Source of the DNA: Smittium culicis
Lineage: Eukaryota; Kickxellomycota; Harpellomycetes; Harpellales; Legeriomycetaceae
DNA: 18,036 nucleotides
Reading direction: 5' to 3'
Assembly: GCA_001970855.1 (NCBI GenBank)
Contig: LSSN01000832.1
Location: 9,792 to 27,827 of the forward strand
Positions within the stretch are counted from its first letter, which is position 1. Every line of letters starts with the position of its first letter. A model generated the notes under the pieces. The model had not been told where the DNA came from and made no database searches. It saw only the letters and a list, made by a program, of their open reading frames with translations. This document shows positions 8,301 to 17,040 of this stretch, piece by piece. The position numbers and the translations under genes are program-made.

Positions 8301-8757
8301 TCTTATTTTGCAACTGATTCTAAATCAAGACTCTCATAACTCTGTGAAATGTGCATAAATCTGACAAACAACTTCTTCAACACAATAAATAATTGATAAA
8401 AATAGTACCGATATGTACAGTACTGACAGCGATAAATCCAAATTTGATGATTTCGTATGGACAAATCCAAAATAAAACAAAACCCAGGGCCTCATCAAGA
8501 AAATTGACCACAGGTTCGTGGGAATTTTTTTATACCACAAGTAAAAGCAATAAATTTACGCTTAAAGTAGACCTAATAACCAGAATGAGTATACACACGG
8601 CATTTCGTGTTTCTATTTTTAGATAAATATTGCGCAGTCGGCACATTTGACTGAACTACGGATTTGAAACTACAGTAAGAGGTACTTTCAAATTTTTTTT
8701 TTTAGGTATTGAAGGTATCGGACTCTTGAAATCACTTTGGAAAATTGCAATACTTAG
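8301..8757 (+). pseudogene. Chromovirus integrase C-terminus and chromodomain
   Basis: Right after the DIRS element the + strand resumes integrase text: LCEMCINLTNNFF, then YSTDSDKSKFDDFVWTNPK (the Val-Gly-Asp-Leu-Val-Trp block of intact elements), KKIDHRFVG (lead-in to the Gly-Pro-Phe block), and KVDLITRMSIHTAFRVSIFR (about 8567-8624), the Ile-His-x-x-Phe-His-Val-Ser signature that ends integrase. About 30 codons on, LNYGFETTVRGTFKFFF and FRY-stop-RYRTLEITLENCNT (to 8757) align with a chromodomain (Arg-Gly...Phe-Leu-Val, Lys-Gly-Tyr, Thr-Trp-Glu-Pro, Asn-Leu). A chromodomain would target integration to marked heterochromatin. Several frameshifts and stops are present. Confidence 0.83.
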
Positions 8758-9064
8758 TACACTGTGAATGTAAATCACGCTATGATATATCATTGGGAAT
8801 CGGCGATTAATAAGATTAGGCAGGTTTAAATCACGCGATTATTCCACGACCGAGAGCACCGGTAAACCAAGTGTGAGCTCGGCGCCAGCACTTTGGAAAA
8901 GAAAACCATTTCTTACGATGAATGGAATACTATCAGTTCCAAATAACACCGAATTCTGTTCCACAGATCCGACTAAAATCCAATTCGACACCTCTTCCTC
9001 TGACGGCGGGGTTCCCTGAAGCCGCGTAATCGGCATAGCGAGGGAGGGTGGATGATTGAATTAA
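8758..9064. other. GC-richer patch with a 65-codon ORF of unknown origin
   Basis: The patch at about 8840-9060 is less AT-rich than both sides. An ATG-initiated - strand frame (8839-9036) encodes 65 residues beginning MPITRLQGTPPSEEEVSNWI. I recognise no domain. The right LTR of the chromovirus should start in this area, and a decayed LTR or a fragment of another element are both possible. The word AAATCACGC occurs twice (around 8773 and 8829). Confidence 0.3.
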
Positions 9065-11204
9065 GGACAAGCCTCTCACAAGATAATTTTTTAGAGTTTT
9101 TTTTTTAATTTTTTTTTGCAAAGTTATGCATTTATAATTTTATGTTGGCGTATTTGAAAAAAAAAAATTGTCAGTGTACAGATTTACGAGCTTAATTGTA
9201 TTCAATGAATGCTATTTTTATTGCGATGTGGAGGTAGGGGTTGGATTATACATGTTCAAGCTTGTCTTTCATTTTAAGTTTGCCATAAATGATCCAATAA
9301 TAATAATAATAATATATTGATGTGGAATGTAATTTTTTTTGAAGATATACAATGTAATTTCTAAAAAAAAAAAAGTTTAGTTATTATTATTTTATCAGGA
9401 GATTATATAATGGATAGCAGGAGTTAGCTGAATATAAAGACGTAAGCGAATTATTTGATAAAGTCTCGCTGCTATAATAGTAGGCAGCGTTTACTTTTTT
9501 TAAAAAAAATTATGAATTTGTATTTATTATGAAATCATTAGAATCATTAGAATTGATATTTTGATGTAAATCAATTTTATCAACATGAAGAGTGGTGGGA
9601 TAGAAACTCGACCTTTGTTGAATGGATTAAGAATGGTAAGTAATAATCACAAAATTATATTAATCTGTGCAGGGATAATGTTTACTAACAAGGAAAAAAC
9701 TTGTATACTTAAAAGTGTATTAATTGCCAAAAAAAGAAAGAAAAAGGTGTTATTTATACGGCAATAAATTATTTTATTATTTTTAATTATCAAAGAAATA
9801 GATGTAGAATAGTTGATAGAATTAGAAAATATAGAGTTGAGTAAGCGTGTCCGTATAAAAAAAAAGAAAATCAGGTAATTCATAATGAACTGTATCTTTT
9901 AAATTTCAAATAAAGCTTGGAGCACCCAGTGTCTATGACTAAATTAAAAAAATAACCAGCAATGAATGATTTAAAATGGATTTGTTATAATACTAACGAA
10001 AAATAGGATATAAAATGGTATTATTATATATAAATTAAAGATGGATGTAGATAAAGAGTAGAATAAAATTCAAATAAAATTTTAATAAAACAAAAAAAGG
10101 TAAAAAAAAATAAGATTAAAGAATAGTTATTGGGGATCAAGAATAAAAAATAAATTTTAATAAAACAAATGATTGGGCTGAGAGAAGTAACCTGCCTGGA
10201 GGGATAAATGCAACAAATTTGGTCAAATCTATAGCTAATTACAAGGTAGCGTTCATATTAACCTTCATTAGAATATTATTTTGAAGTTGATATTCTGCTT
10301 ACTTTATTTAGCAAGATTTTAATGTATTAAAGGTCAATATTTTTATGTATAGCTGTTTATTGGGTCTTGTATTGTTTTAGGAACTAAATATCTTGGCTAT
10401 TAGACTAAATTTGAAAGTATCATAAATGAATTTTAAAACTTTTCAGCAATACTATGTCGTGGATATCAATATACATTCTAAAGCATCTAGAATTTATATT
10501 ATGCATTATTACCGTGTTTTAGTAGTTTCAGCATTTTTACCCAGGAAGAATCCTGGTGGTAGTTTTTATTTTTTATGGCTGTAGTTAGCTTTAAAAGTTA
10601 TAGAGGAACTATAACGACTTGAAGTGATTTTATGTGTAAGTATATTTTTTATTGACTAACGCGATAAGTAATCGATTTGAATTTTGATCTGGGGGTAAAA
10701 AAAAAAAGGAGAATTTAGTTTGAGCTAAATATAATAATAGATAGTTATAGTAGAGATATTTTGAACTAAATTGCGTAATTGCAAAATCTTAGAATGACCT
10801 TATATCCACTATCAAGGATTAACATGTTTATTTCACACAACAGTAAGGTGTAAATTGGTATAGGGTGAAAAAGATAAAAGATGATTGGTGGGTAGGGGAG
10901 GAGGAGTGATTTATAGGAAGGTATTTTTTATTTTTAGAGTAAGGCGATGAAGATAGATTTGATATATTAAGATACGAATTGAGATTACCAAAAAAAAAAA
11001 AAAACCTAAAAAAAAAAGGGGGATTGGAAGTCTTAAGTTAGGGTGTTATTCCAGCTGGTAAAGTGGTACATTGTATAGGCAGTCAATCAGCAGCACTTTG
11101 ATCATTTGGAGATAAGGGATAGGCCAAGTTTGTGGAATTATTAGTGCAAGTTGATATACATGGTTTGAAGTACAATTTTAATAGCTATAAAAAAAAAAGC
11201 GAGA
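9065..11204. other. AT-rich gene-poor DNA
   Basis: No convincing gene is present. A/T homopolymers, an (ATA)n run at about 9298-9316 and an 18-bp direct repeat (AAATTTTAATAAAACAAA at 10077-10094 and 10152-10169) are the only structures seen. The 60-codon frame from ATG 9585 is Lys-rich and unremarkable. Decayed transposon DNA is likely but not shown. Confidence 0.55.
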
Positions 11205-11230
11205 GTATATACGAACAGATTCGTATATAC
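11205..11230. repeat. 26-bp perfect palindrome with 4-nt loop
   Basis: GTATATACGAA (11205-11215) and its exact reverse complement (11220-11230) flank CAGA. The stretch just 5' is a run of nine or more A. No gene is adjacent. It may be a terminal repeat pair of a lost element or an RNA hairpin. Nothing in the sequence decides. Confidence 0.9.
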
Positions 11231-11660
11231 AAATTTAAAATGTAGATCTCATATTTATTAGTTGCAAAATAAGCTTTATTGTACACTATAAAAGTATGTC
11301 CAAAAAAAAAGTTTGTATTTATGTATTTTTTAGGCAATTAGATTTGCGATATGCTCTAACAAGCTTATTACTAAAATAAATGGATGTAAGAGAAATAAAC
11401 AGCCTACAACTTTAATGTTAATAGTATGTGTAAATGATTTAATATCAATGAGGTTGCTCTGGGCACATTTAGTGAGTGTAAAAAAATATATAAATATAAA
11501 GAGTAAGTAGGGGTATCAGGCTATATGTAAAGCGAAATGAGGAGTTATGTTGTGTTGAGTGTTTTTTTATCAGTTGGTGTGTGTAGGTTCCAATAAATAG
11601 CTGTTATGATAGTATTTTGCAGGTTGTGTTTTTGACACATCATTGGCAAATAAAAAAATT

Positions 11661-11804
11661 ATAGCGAATGATAAACTAGTGTATAAAATAACAGCGAATG
11701 AAAATCTAGTGTTTAAAAGAACAGCGAATGAGAAGATAGTGTAAAAAAACAGCGAATGAACAGCTGGTATAAATAAGCAACGAATGAGCGACTGGTGTAA
11801 AAAT
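11661..11804. repeat. 30-bp minisatellite, five diverged units
   Basis: Units start at 11661, 11691, 11721, 11749 and about 11778 and are 27-30 bp long. Each begins with (A)CAGCGAATGA or a near variant and continues with CTAGTGT/CTGGTGT/ATAGTGT and an A-rich spacer. Divergence grows toward the right end. The - strand translates to a Phe/Leu-rich decapeptide repeat, which I read as a by-product and not a protein. Confidence 0.85.
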
Positions 11805-12233
11805 AAAGAGGGAAGAGTTGATAAGTATTTAGGAAACATAATTCTAAAGCAGGTTTAGGCATGTTTATAAAAAAAAAAAAGAAGCAATTTGTTGGACATA
11901 AAAAATTGGTGAGTCATCTTTTTTTTTTTTTTTTTACGGAAATGAACTTGATTAGGAAGAATGTGAAATGAGATTTTATGGGCAAATAAAAGGGGCGAGG
12001 AGAAGGAAGAGAGGGATGGATGAGGAGATAGATGGGGAGGACTGGAGATATATATCAGGTAATAGAGTACCAGGAGTAGCGTTTATTTGGCATTGTTGGG
12101 CAAGATGTTTGCAGAGTGGTGATATTTTCAACAACATTGAACGTGCCAGCAGCTGTAGATCTATCTGTTGTTTGGGGGGTGGGAGGTAAAGCTGGCCAAC
12201 AATTAGGCGCAATTAATAATGGCAGCGATAAGG
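11805..12233. other. Purine-rich block with short overlapping frames
   Basis: Around 11986-12050 the + strand is almost pure A/G with many GGA/GAGG words. A 73-codon + frame from ATG 11968 and two - strand frames overlap here, but none shows a domain, a hydrophobic pattern or codon regularity that would make it a gene. No RNA gene was seen. Confidence 0.45.
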
Positions 12234-12334
12234 CCAATGAAGAGATTTGGGGAGGGGAGAGTGAAAGCAGGAAATCATGTGAGCTGAGAATTTGAGGAAA
12301 CGTATTTAGTAAAGAGAGGAAAATCCGTTTTGGA

Positions 12335-12395
12335 TAGCCAATCCAATGCGCTGAATACCCCTAACCCTTTTTGGTGCATTGTTCCTAACCCTTAT
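12335..12395. promoter_or_regulatory. CCAAT pair next to two telomere-like boxes
   Basis: Two CCAAT pentamers at 12338-12342 and 12343-12347 sit next to CCCCTAACCCTT (12358-12369) and CCTAACCCTTA (12384-12394). CCAAT is the HAP/NF-Y site. TTAGGG-like boxes are bound by Myb-type factors of the Tbf1/telobox class in fungi and plants, often in promoters of translation genes and small RNA genes. No such gene is visible close by, so the target is unknown. Confidence 0.4.
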
Positions 12396-13253
12396 TAATT
12401 AATCTAATTTAGTTCAAACGTAAGAAGGAAGTAATAGAATTAAGGCGTAATAATTAAGATTAGTACGTTTGGTCCAATCAGTGATACCATTCTTCTAATG
12501 TTTGTGACACAGGAAGAAGAATTTTTAGTCAGCCGTTGTTGTGCTCTTTTAATAGCTTATTCGCTGCTATTTCGTTTATGAAAATCTATATAAAATAGAA
12601 GAGTTCTGTCGAAATTAATAATCACACCAGCAGTATTATCAGAACCTCCAGCCAATTGCAAGTTATTATGATATGCAGAAAATGCATTTCATTGAAACAG
12701 CCAATAGATAAGGTTTGAGAACTCAGGGAATATAAAACAATGCGTATATTTACAGCGAGACATTATTGGCAGTAATGCACAGTATCTTGTCAACAGTAGA
12801 AAGCGATTATCGGCCAACAAGGACGAAGCTGATTGTACATGAATTACCTAATTTCAGACTATTAAGAATGCATAAACTGCCCCCTTGATTTCTAGGCACT
12901 AAAAATCGGCAGATGAAATGAGGCGATTGGAGAGTTAAATCGGGTGTAATTACGGAATGGCAAAACATAAAGAAATTAAGAAACACATAAGGGGGAGCGA
13001 AAAGATAGCGTGACAACGAGTCAATAGGCAAACTGCAATATAAATCAATTAGTAACAGCTATTGGCGCATTTACATTCCATTTGCTAAGCGAATATAAAC
13101 ACTATTGTATTTTTCATAGTCTTTCCTAAATATCAAATAATAAAGAAAAGAGCGGTTTCAGACCCGAACTCCCCTTGTTCATAGGCCCGATGCTGATTTT
13201 CATAAATAATCCCATATACCTTTTATTAATGGTCTGAATGGTGTCTGCAATTT

Positions 13254-13290
13254 GAAAGAAGAAAAAGAAAGAAAAGAAAAGAAAAGAAAA
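13254..13290. repeat. GAAAA-type microsatellite
   Basis: This is a purine-only run of GAAAG/GAAAA units, about 37 bp. Polypurine runs of this kind are common in AT-rich fungal intergenic DNA. Confidence 0.85.
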
Positions 13291-14300
13291 TAGTAGAAAG
13301 AAAAACAGACTCCAAATGGGTTTATCAGATGAGATTTTGTGTTTTTGGATATAATTAATCTATCAATTACACCAATTTAATCATTTGCGATAATTGGATG
13401 GACAATGTTTCTCAATTCAGCACTTATTGTCGCAATTATACTAAACCCATTTCTTTCCCACCATTTATACTTCCATTTATCTTCAGCTTTCTCAAACCCC
13501 TTAACTATGTTCATTGGTTCGTCGTTGTTGTATTCGAAGCTATACCCATTGGCTGTATTTATATCTTGATTGAATAATTTTCAGCTATTGGCTACTACGC
13601 ATATGTATTGTCCAAGTTGGTGAGATTGTATATTTATTTTTATTGTACCGTTTTGTCTGTTTAATTTCTAACCTATAAAGAATCGTCGCAATTATTAGCT
13701 GCTAATTATATTTAATGCTATCAACAGCGAATAAATCTCCCCTGAACTAGCTGTAGCCAATTATATGAATTGCTGTTGCGAATCACTAAAATTGTTTTTT
13801 TTATTAGGCAGGGCAATTTACAATCTTTGTTTTCCCTCTTTGGTTTTTTTTATATAATCAGCTAAGCTATTTTTCTTTAATTTAGCTGTTTGGCTCTAAA
13901 GCTTATTGGACGGCTGAAATTGCAGAGTTATAAGGAAAATTTTTTTTTTTTTTTACTGTTTCGACAAGATTCAATACTTTTGACAAGAATTTTATGCCTT
14001 TTGGCAAGAATTTTTTTTTTCTCTTTGGGCGTAAGAGTTTGACAAAGTAAAGTAATTAAAGTAAATAAATAAATAAATAAATAAAACAAACAAGAAACTC
14101 TAATAGCTTTTTTTTTTTTTGGGCGAAAATCTTTTAAATAAACTCTTAACTCCTTTTTGCTTTTTTGGCTAAAAATAAAAAAATAAAAGGCATTATAAAG
14201 CCCATACAAAAAAATAAATAGGATTAAATCACCTAAAATAAATAATAATATCTAATTTGATCTTTAAATTTCCCCATTCCTCAAAATTAAGTGGCCAAGC

Positions 14301-14415
14301 TATTCTCTTCTTTTTTTTTTTATATCCCTCTGCCCTTCATTTTAGATTTATCTTAATTTTTTTAATCTCTTTCTCTCTCTATTTCTCTCTAATATCTTTC
14401 TCATATATCCTATAA
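14301..14415 (+). promoter_or_regulatory. Pyrimidine-rich leader of the cyclin gene
   Basis: The 115 bases before the ATG are rich in CT/TCTC tracts. There is a TATAT at 14331 and a run of CTCTCT up to 14400, then TATAAATGTC around the start. Pyrimidine-rich tracts just upstream of the start codon are typical of core promoters and transcript leaders in fungi. The exact start of transcription cannot be read. Confidence 0.5.
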
Positions 14416-16770
14416 ATGTCTCATCAAAGAAAGTCTGCCCTACGCATGGGTATAGACAATTTCGACTATAATCCTCATCACTTACCTCAACAAAACCAAC
14501 GATCCATATCCGTTTCACAACTAATCAACCTACCCTTCCTCAATATCTCAAACTCTAACTCATCAAACCTCCTCAAATCCTCCCACATCAATAAAATTCA
14601 TAGAAATTATCTCCCCCAAAACCAAAACCCCATCCCTGATTCTTTCAACCCTAATCTACTACATCAAAACCAAAACCCCCAAAAATACCCAAACTATCCA
14701 GACTCTTTCCCAATAGCCAACTACTTCCATAATCCCCAAAAACAACAACATCCGCAAAATACTGCCAATACAATCCCTCAAAACTCAAACAATACATTTA
14801 ATGACTTCTTTTACCAAAATAGCAACATAAACAACAATATCATCTTACAAAACCCAAATAACTCTTTACAAAAAAATATCTCCCTCCCCCAAAACTCCTC
14901 CAATTTCTCATCTATCAACCTTTCTAACTATAATCATGCCCCTAATATCGCCCTACCTCCCCAAAACAACTTTTACAACAATTCCTCTAAAAATTCTTGC
15001 CCTTCAAATATCAACCAACTAGTCTCTAATAACCTAAATCATAACTCACCCTTCTCAAACATCAACCACAATCTACTACCAATCCACCTAAATAATAACC
15101 CTAAAATTACATCAATTCCCCCAAAAAATCAAAATGCTCTATCAAACAACAACAACAACAACAACACTAATATCTCTCTACCTTATAATCTAGCATTTGA
15201 TACTCAAGAAAATTCAAGGTCCCTATCAATTAACTACCCCTTTGAAAACTTATCCCACCTCCACTCCCAATTAAAACCCCAATCCTCAGACATCAAAATT
15301 TCATTCCAAGACGATATCAATTTCCCTAAACACCTACTCTCTGATGGTTCCATACCCTTCTACCCAGCCCCAAAACGCCAAAAATTCGATAAGCGTTACC
15401 TAAGCATTTCAACTAAAAGCTCTTACAACCCAGTTGACTCCCACACAAACTCCTCCACTTCTAACTCAATTAACTCCCACCCTTGCAACATCAAAACTCT
15501 ACTACTAGGTCCCCCACTAACCTCTATTGACCCTTCAACATCCTCCTCATCAACTACCGTCAACTCTGCCGTTAAACGAAAACCCAGCAAAGCAAACTTA
15601 CCCCACTTTTTCGACGATAAAAGGGCCTTCAAAAAAAATAAATTTCAAAGCCTCGAATACTCTGACGCTACTGTGTTTGAAGACGTCGTCGATTTAGACT
15701 CTGTAAATATTTTTAACCACCACCACCACCACCACCTCTCTATCAACCATCTCCAAAATCTTAACAATATCCAAAATATAACTCAAAGTCAAAATAACTT
15801 CCACTCTCTAAATACCAACCTTAATCTGCCCCCAAACTCACAACAAACTATCGTTTCTTCCCCTTACCTCTTACACGACAACGACTCCCTGAAATCTCTC
15901 TCCAATTTTGACTCCGATCAGCTCTTGTCCGATAACTTGCTCGCTAACCTTGAAACCGAATCTACCTGTGTCAACCTCTCTAAATACTGCCACTTACACC
16001 CCAAACTCAACAAAAGAATGCGGGCCATTCTTGTTGACTGGCTCATGGAAGTCGCTAATGACTATAAATTACACAGACACACTCTCCACTTGTCCATCTA
16101 CCTACTTGATAAACTCTTACTCTCCAAATCCCATGTCCCCACAAACATGCTCCAATGCTACGGCGCTGCCTGCCTCCTCGTATCCATAAAAGCTGAGGAA
16201 AACAGATCCGTCAAAATTAGCGAAATCACCCGTATCGCTATGGGTGCTTTCTCAACATCTGACCTCAAATCAGCTGAAATTGACGTCCTAAACGCCGCTA
16301 ACTGGCACTTGACTGTACCTACTATCGCAACATTCATCGGAATTTACACTACCAGCAACCACAAATTATACGAAGCTGCTTGTGACATCGCCGATATTGT
16401 CGTCCACGACTATGACTTTGTTGGAATCAAGTACTCGAATCTAGCCATCGCCTGCTGCCAAATCGCTGCCAGTGCATCAAACTTCCGCGCGTCTGCCGCC
16501 CAATCGCTGTACAACACCATCCCCGCAATCCCATCCATCAATTCAGCCATTTCGTCGCTAGTTAGCGATATCCACACCCTGCTCAATTCCCTTGGTCTCG
16601 ACCTGCTCAAATTCGCTGCTGGCAGGCAGCTCGTCGAGTGCCCCAACTACGACTATTGGAGTTACCAGCCGTACCATCCTTCGCTCCTCAATATGTTCCA
16701 GCAATTCTTCAAGAAAAAAGCTGCTGGTATCTCCAACAACATCTCCTCCACGCAACGAAAACTAGACTAG
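14416..16770 (+). CDS. Cyclin (A/B/E-type), long disordered N-terminus
   Basis: This is a 784-residue intronless ORF from ATG 14416 to TAG 16770. Residues about 510-635 form the first cyclin box: MRAILVDWLMEV (535-546), YKLHRHTLHLSIYLLDKLL and SIKAEE. R536 and K592 with E594-595 stand where the CDK-contact Arg, Lys and Glu-Glu of A/B/E cyclins occur. The second cyclin fold follows (about 636-770, starting TIATFIGIY). The DWLMEV...YKLHR text leans toward A/E cyclins, but I cannot fix the class. It would bind and activate a CDK in the cell cycle. The first 500 residues are Asn/Ser/Pro/Gln-rich, with Asn7 near 243 and His6 at 435-440. Basic clusters (PKRQKFDKR, KRKPSK, KRAFKKNK) may be nuclear signals. 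RNYLPQNQN (63-71) fits the full destruction-box pattern RxxLxxxxN. The start codon lies in TATAAATGTC. Confidence 0.93.
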   Translation: MSHQRKSALRMGIDNFDYNPHHLPQQNQRSISVSQLINLPFLNISNSNSSNLLKSSHINKIHRNYLPQNQNPIPDSFNPNLLHQNQNPQKYPNYPDSFPIANYFHNPQKQQHPQNTANTIPQNSNNTFNDFFYQNSNINNNIILQNPNNSLQKNISLPQNSSNFSSINLSNYNHAPNIALPPQNNFYNNSSKNSCPSNINQLVSNNLNHNSPFSNINHNLLPIHLNNNPKITSIPPKNQNALSNNNNNNNTNISLPYNLAFDTQENSRSLSINYPFENLSHLHSQLKPQSSDIKISFQDDINFPKHLLSDGSIPFYPAPKRQKFDKRYLSISTKSSYNPVDSHTNSSTSNSINSHPCNIKTLLLGPPLTSIDPSTSSSSTTVNSAVKRKPSKANLPHFFDDKRAFKKNKFQSLEYSDATVFEDVVDLDSVNIFNHHHHHHLSINHLQNLNNIQNITQSQNNFHSLNTNLNLPPNSQQTIVSSPYLLHDNDSLKSLSNFDSDQLLSDNLLANLETESTCVNLSKYCHLHPKLNKRMRAILVDWLMEVANDYKLHRHTLHLSIYLLDKLLLSKSHVPTNMLQCYGAACLLVSIKAEENRSVKISEITRIAMGAFSTSDLKSAEIDVLNAANWHLTVPTIATFIGIYTTSNHKLYEAACDIADIVVHDYDFVGIKYSNLAIACCQIAASASNFRASAAQSLYNTIPAIPSINSAISSLVSDIHTLLNSLGLDLLKFAAGRQLVECPNYDYWSYQPYHPSLLNMFQQFFKKKAAGISNNISSTQRKLD

Positions 16771-17040
16771 AATTTATAAAACCTCCCCTCAACCACAACA
16801 ACAAATTTAAAACATAAAAAAAAAAAAAAAATTAATATATAGCTGTATAGACTTTTTTTACCTATTTTTTTTTTTTTTTTAATTTTTTTTTTATTTATAT
16901 TTGAAAATAAAAATATTTATTTCTTGTAATTAATTTGTATTAAAGTTTTTAATGGATTTATGTTAAGTTATGTTTTCGTTTCGTTATGATTAATACCTTG
17001 ACTCTGAAATAATTTCTTACTTTTTTTTTTTTTTTTAGAG
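16771..17040. terminator. Convergent 3' region shared by two genes
   Basis: The 270-bp spacer separates the cyclin stop (+) and the stop of the - strand gene. It is packed with A and T tracts. AATAAA is present on the + strand at 16906-16911. On the - strand the same signal appears at 16916-16921 and 16890-16895 (TTTATT as read on +). These fit poly(A) signals for both genes, whose transcripts may overlap at the 3' ends. Confidence 0.5.

Larger units (their letters stand above)
1261..8757 (+). mobile_element. Decayed Ty3/gypsy chromovirus, interrupted twice
   Basis: Conceptual translation of the + strand gives, in the right order, RT, RNase H, integrase and chromodomain motifs of a Ty3/gypsy chromovirus, with many stops and frame changes. 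Two younger insertions split it: a 318-bp solo-LTR-like segment (2306-2623) and a DIRS1-like element (4185-8300). Without them the pol remnant from 1599 to 8757 is about 2.7 kb (about 910 codons), close to the size expected for RT-RNaseH-INT-chromodomain. A protease trace may extend it to about 1261. Neither LTR nor gag was found, so the ends are the limits of visible homology, not true element ends. It cannot make a functional polyprotein. Confidence 0.88.
12234..13909. promoter_or_regulatory. CCAAT-dense region upstream of the cyclin gene
   Basis: By eye I count 15 CCAAT or ATTGG pentamers: 12234, 12338, 12343, 12475, 12652, 12701, 12765, 12926, 13061, 13393, 13513, 13548, 13587, 13757 and 13905 (first base). 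A rough base-composition estimate gives about 3-4. An 11-mer, CAGCTATTGGC, is exact at 13056-13066 and 13582-13592. No gene was recognised in the interval (longest - strand frame 12807-13031 has no domain). NF-Y control of mitotic cyclin promoters is known in animals; applying it here is inference. Confidence 0.35.

Noticed and set aside
9585..9767. Two-exon small gene with GTAAGT (9636) and CAG (9672) splice sites
   Set aside because: Joining the exons gives a stop codon almost at once, and the unspliced frame is Lys-rich with no domain.
11570..11839. 89-codon hydrophobic - strand ORF
   Set aside because: It is the translation of the 30-bp minisatellite and its T-rich spacers, with no true ATG context or family match.
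12661..13250. snoRNA or tRNA-like gene in intergenic DNA
   Set aside because: No tRNA B-box-like GGTTCGAATCC and no paired C/D boxes with terminal stem could be found by eye.
13928..14209. 93-codon - strand ORF
   Set aside because: The frame arises from T-runs giving poly-Lys and Phe/Tyr. It overlaps the cyclin upstream region and shows no domain.
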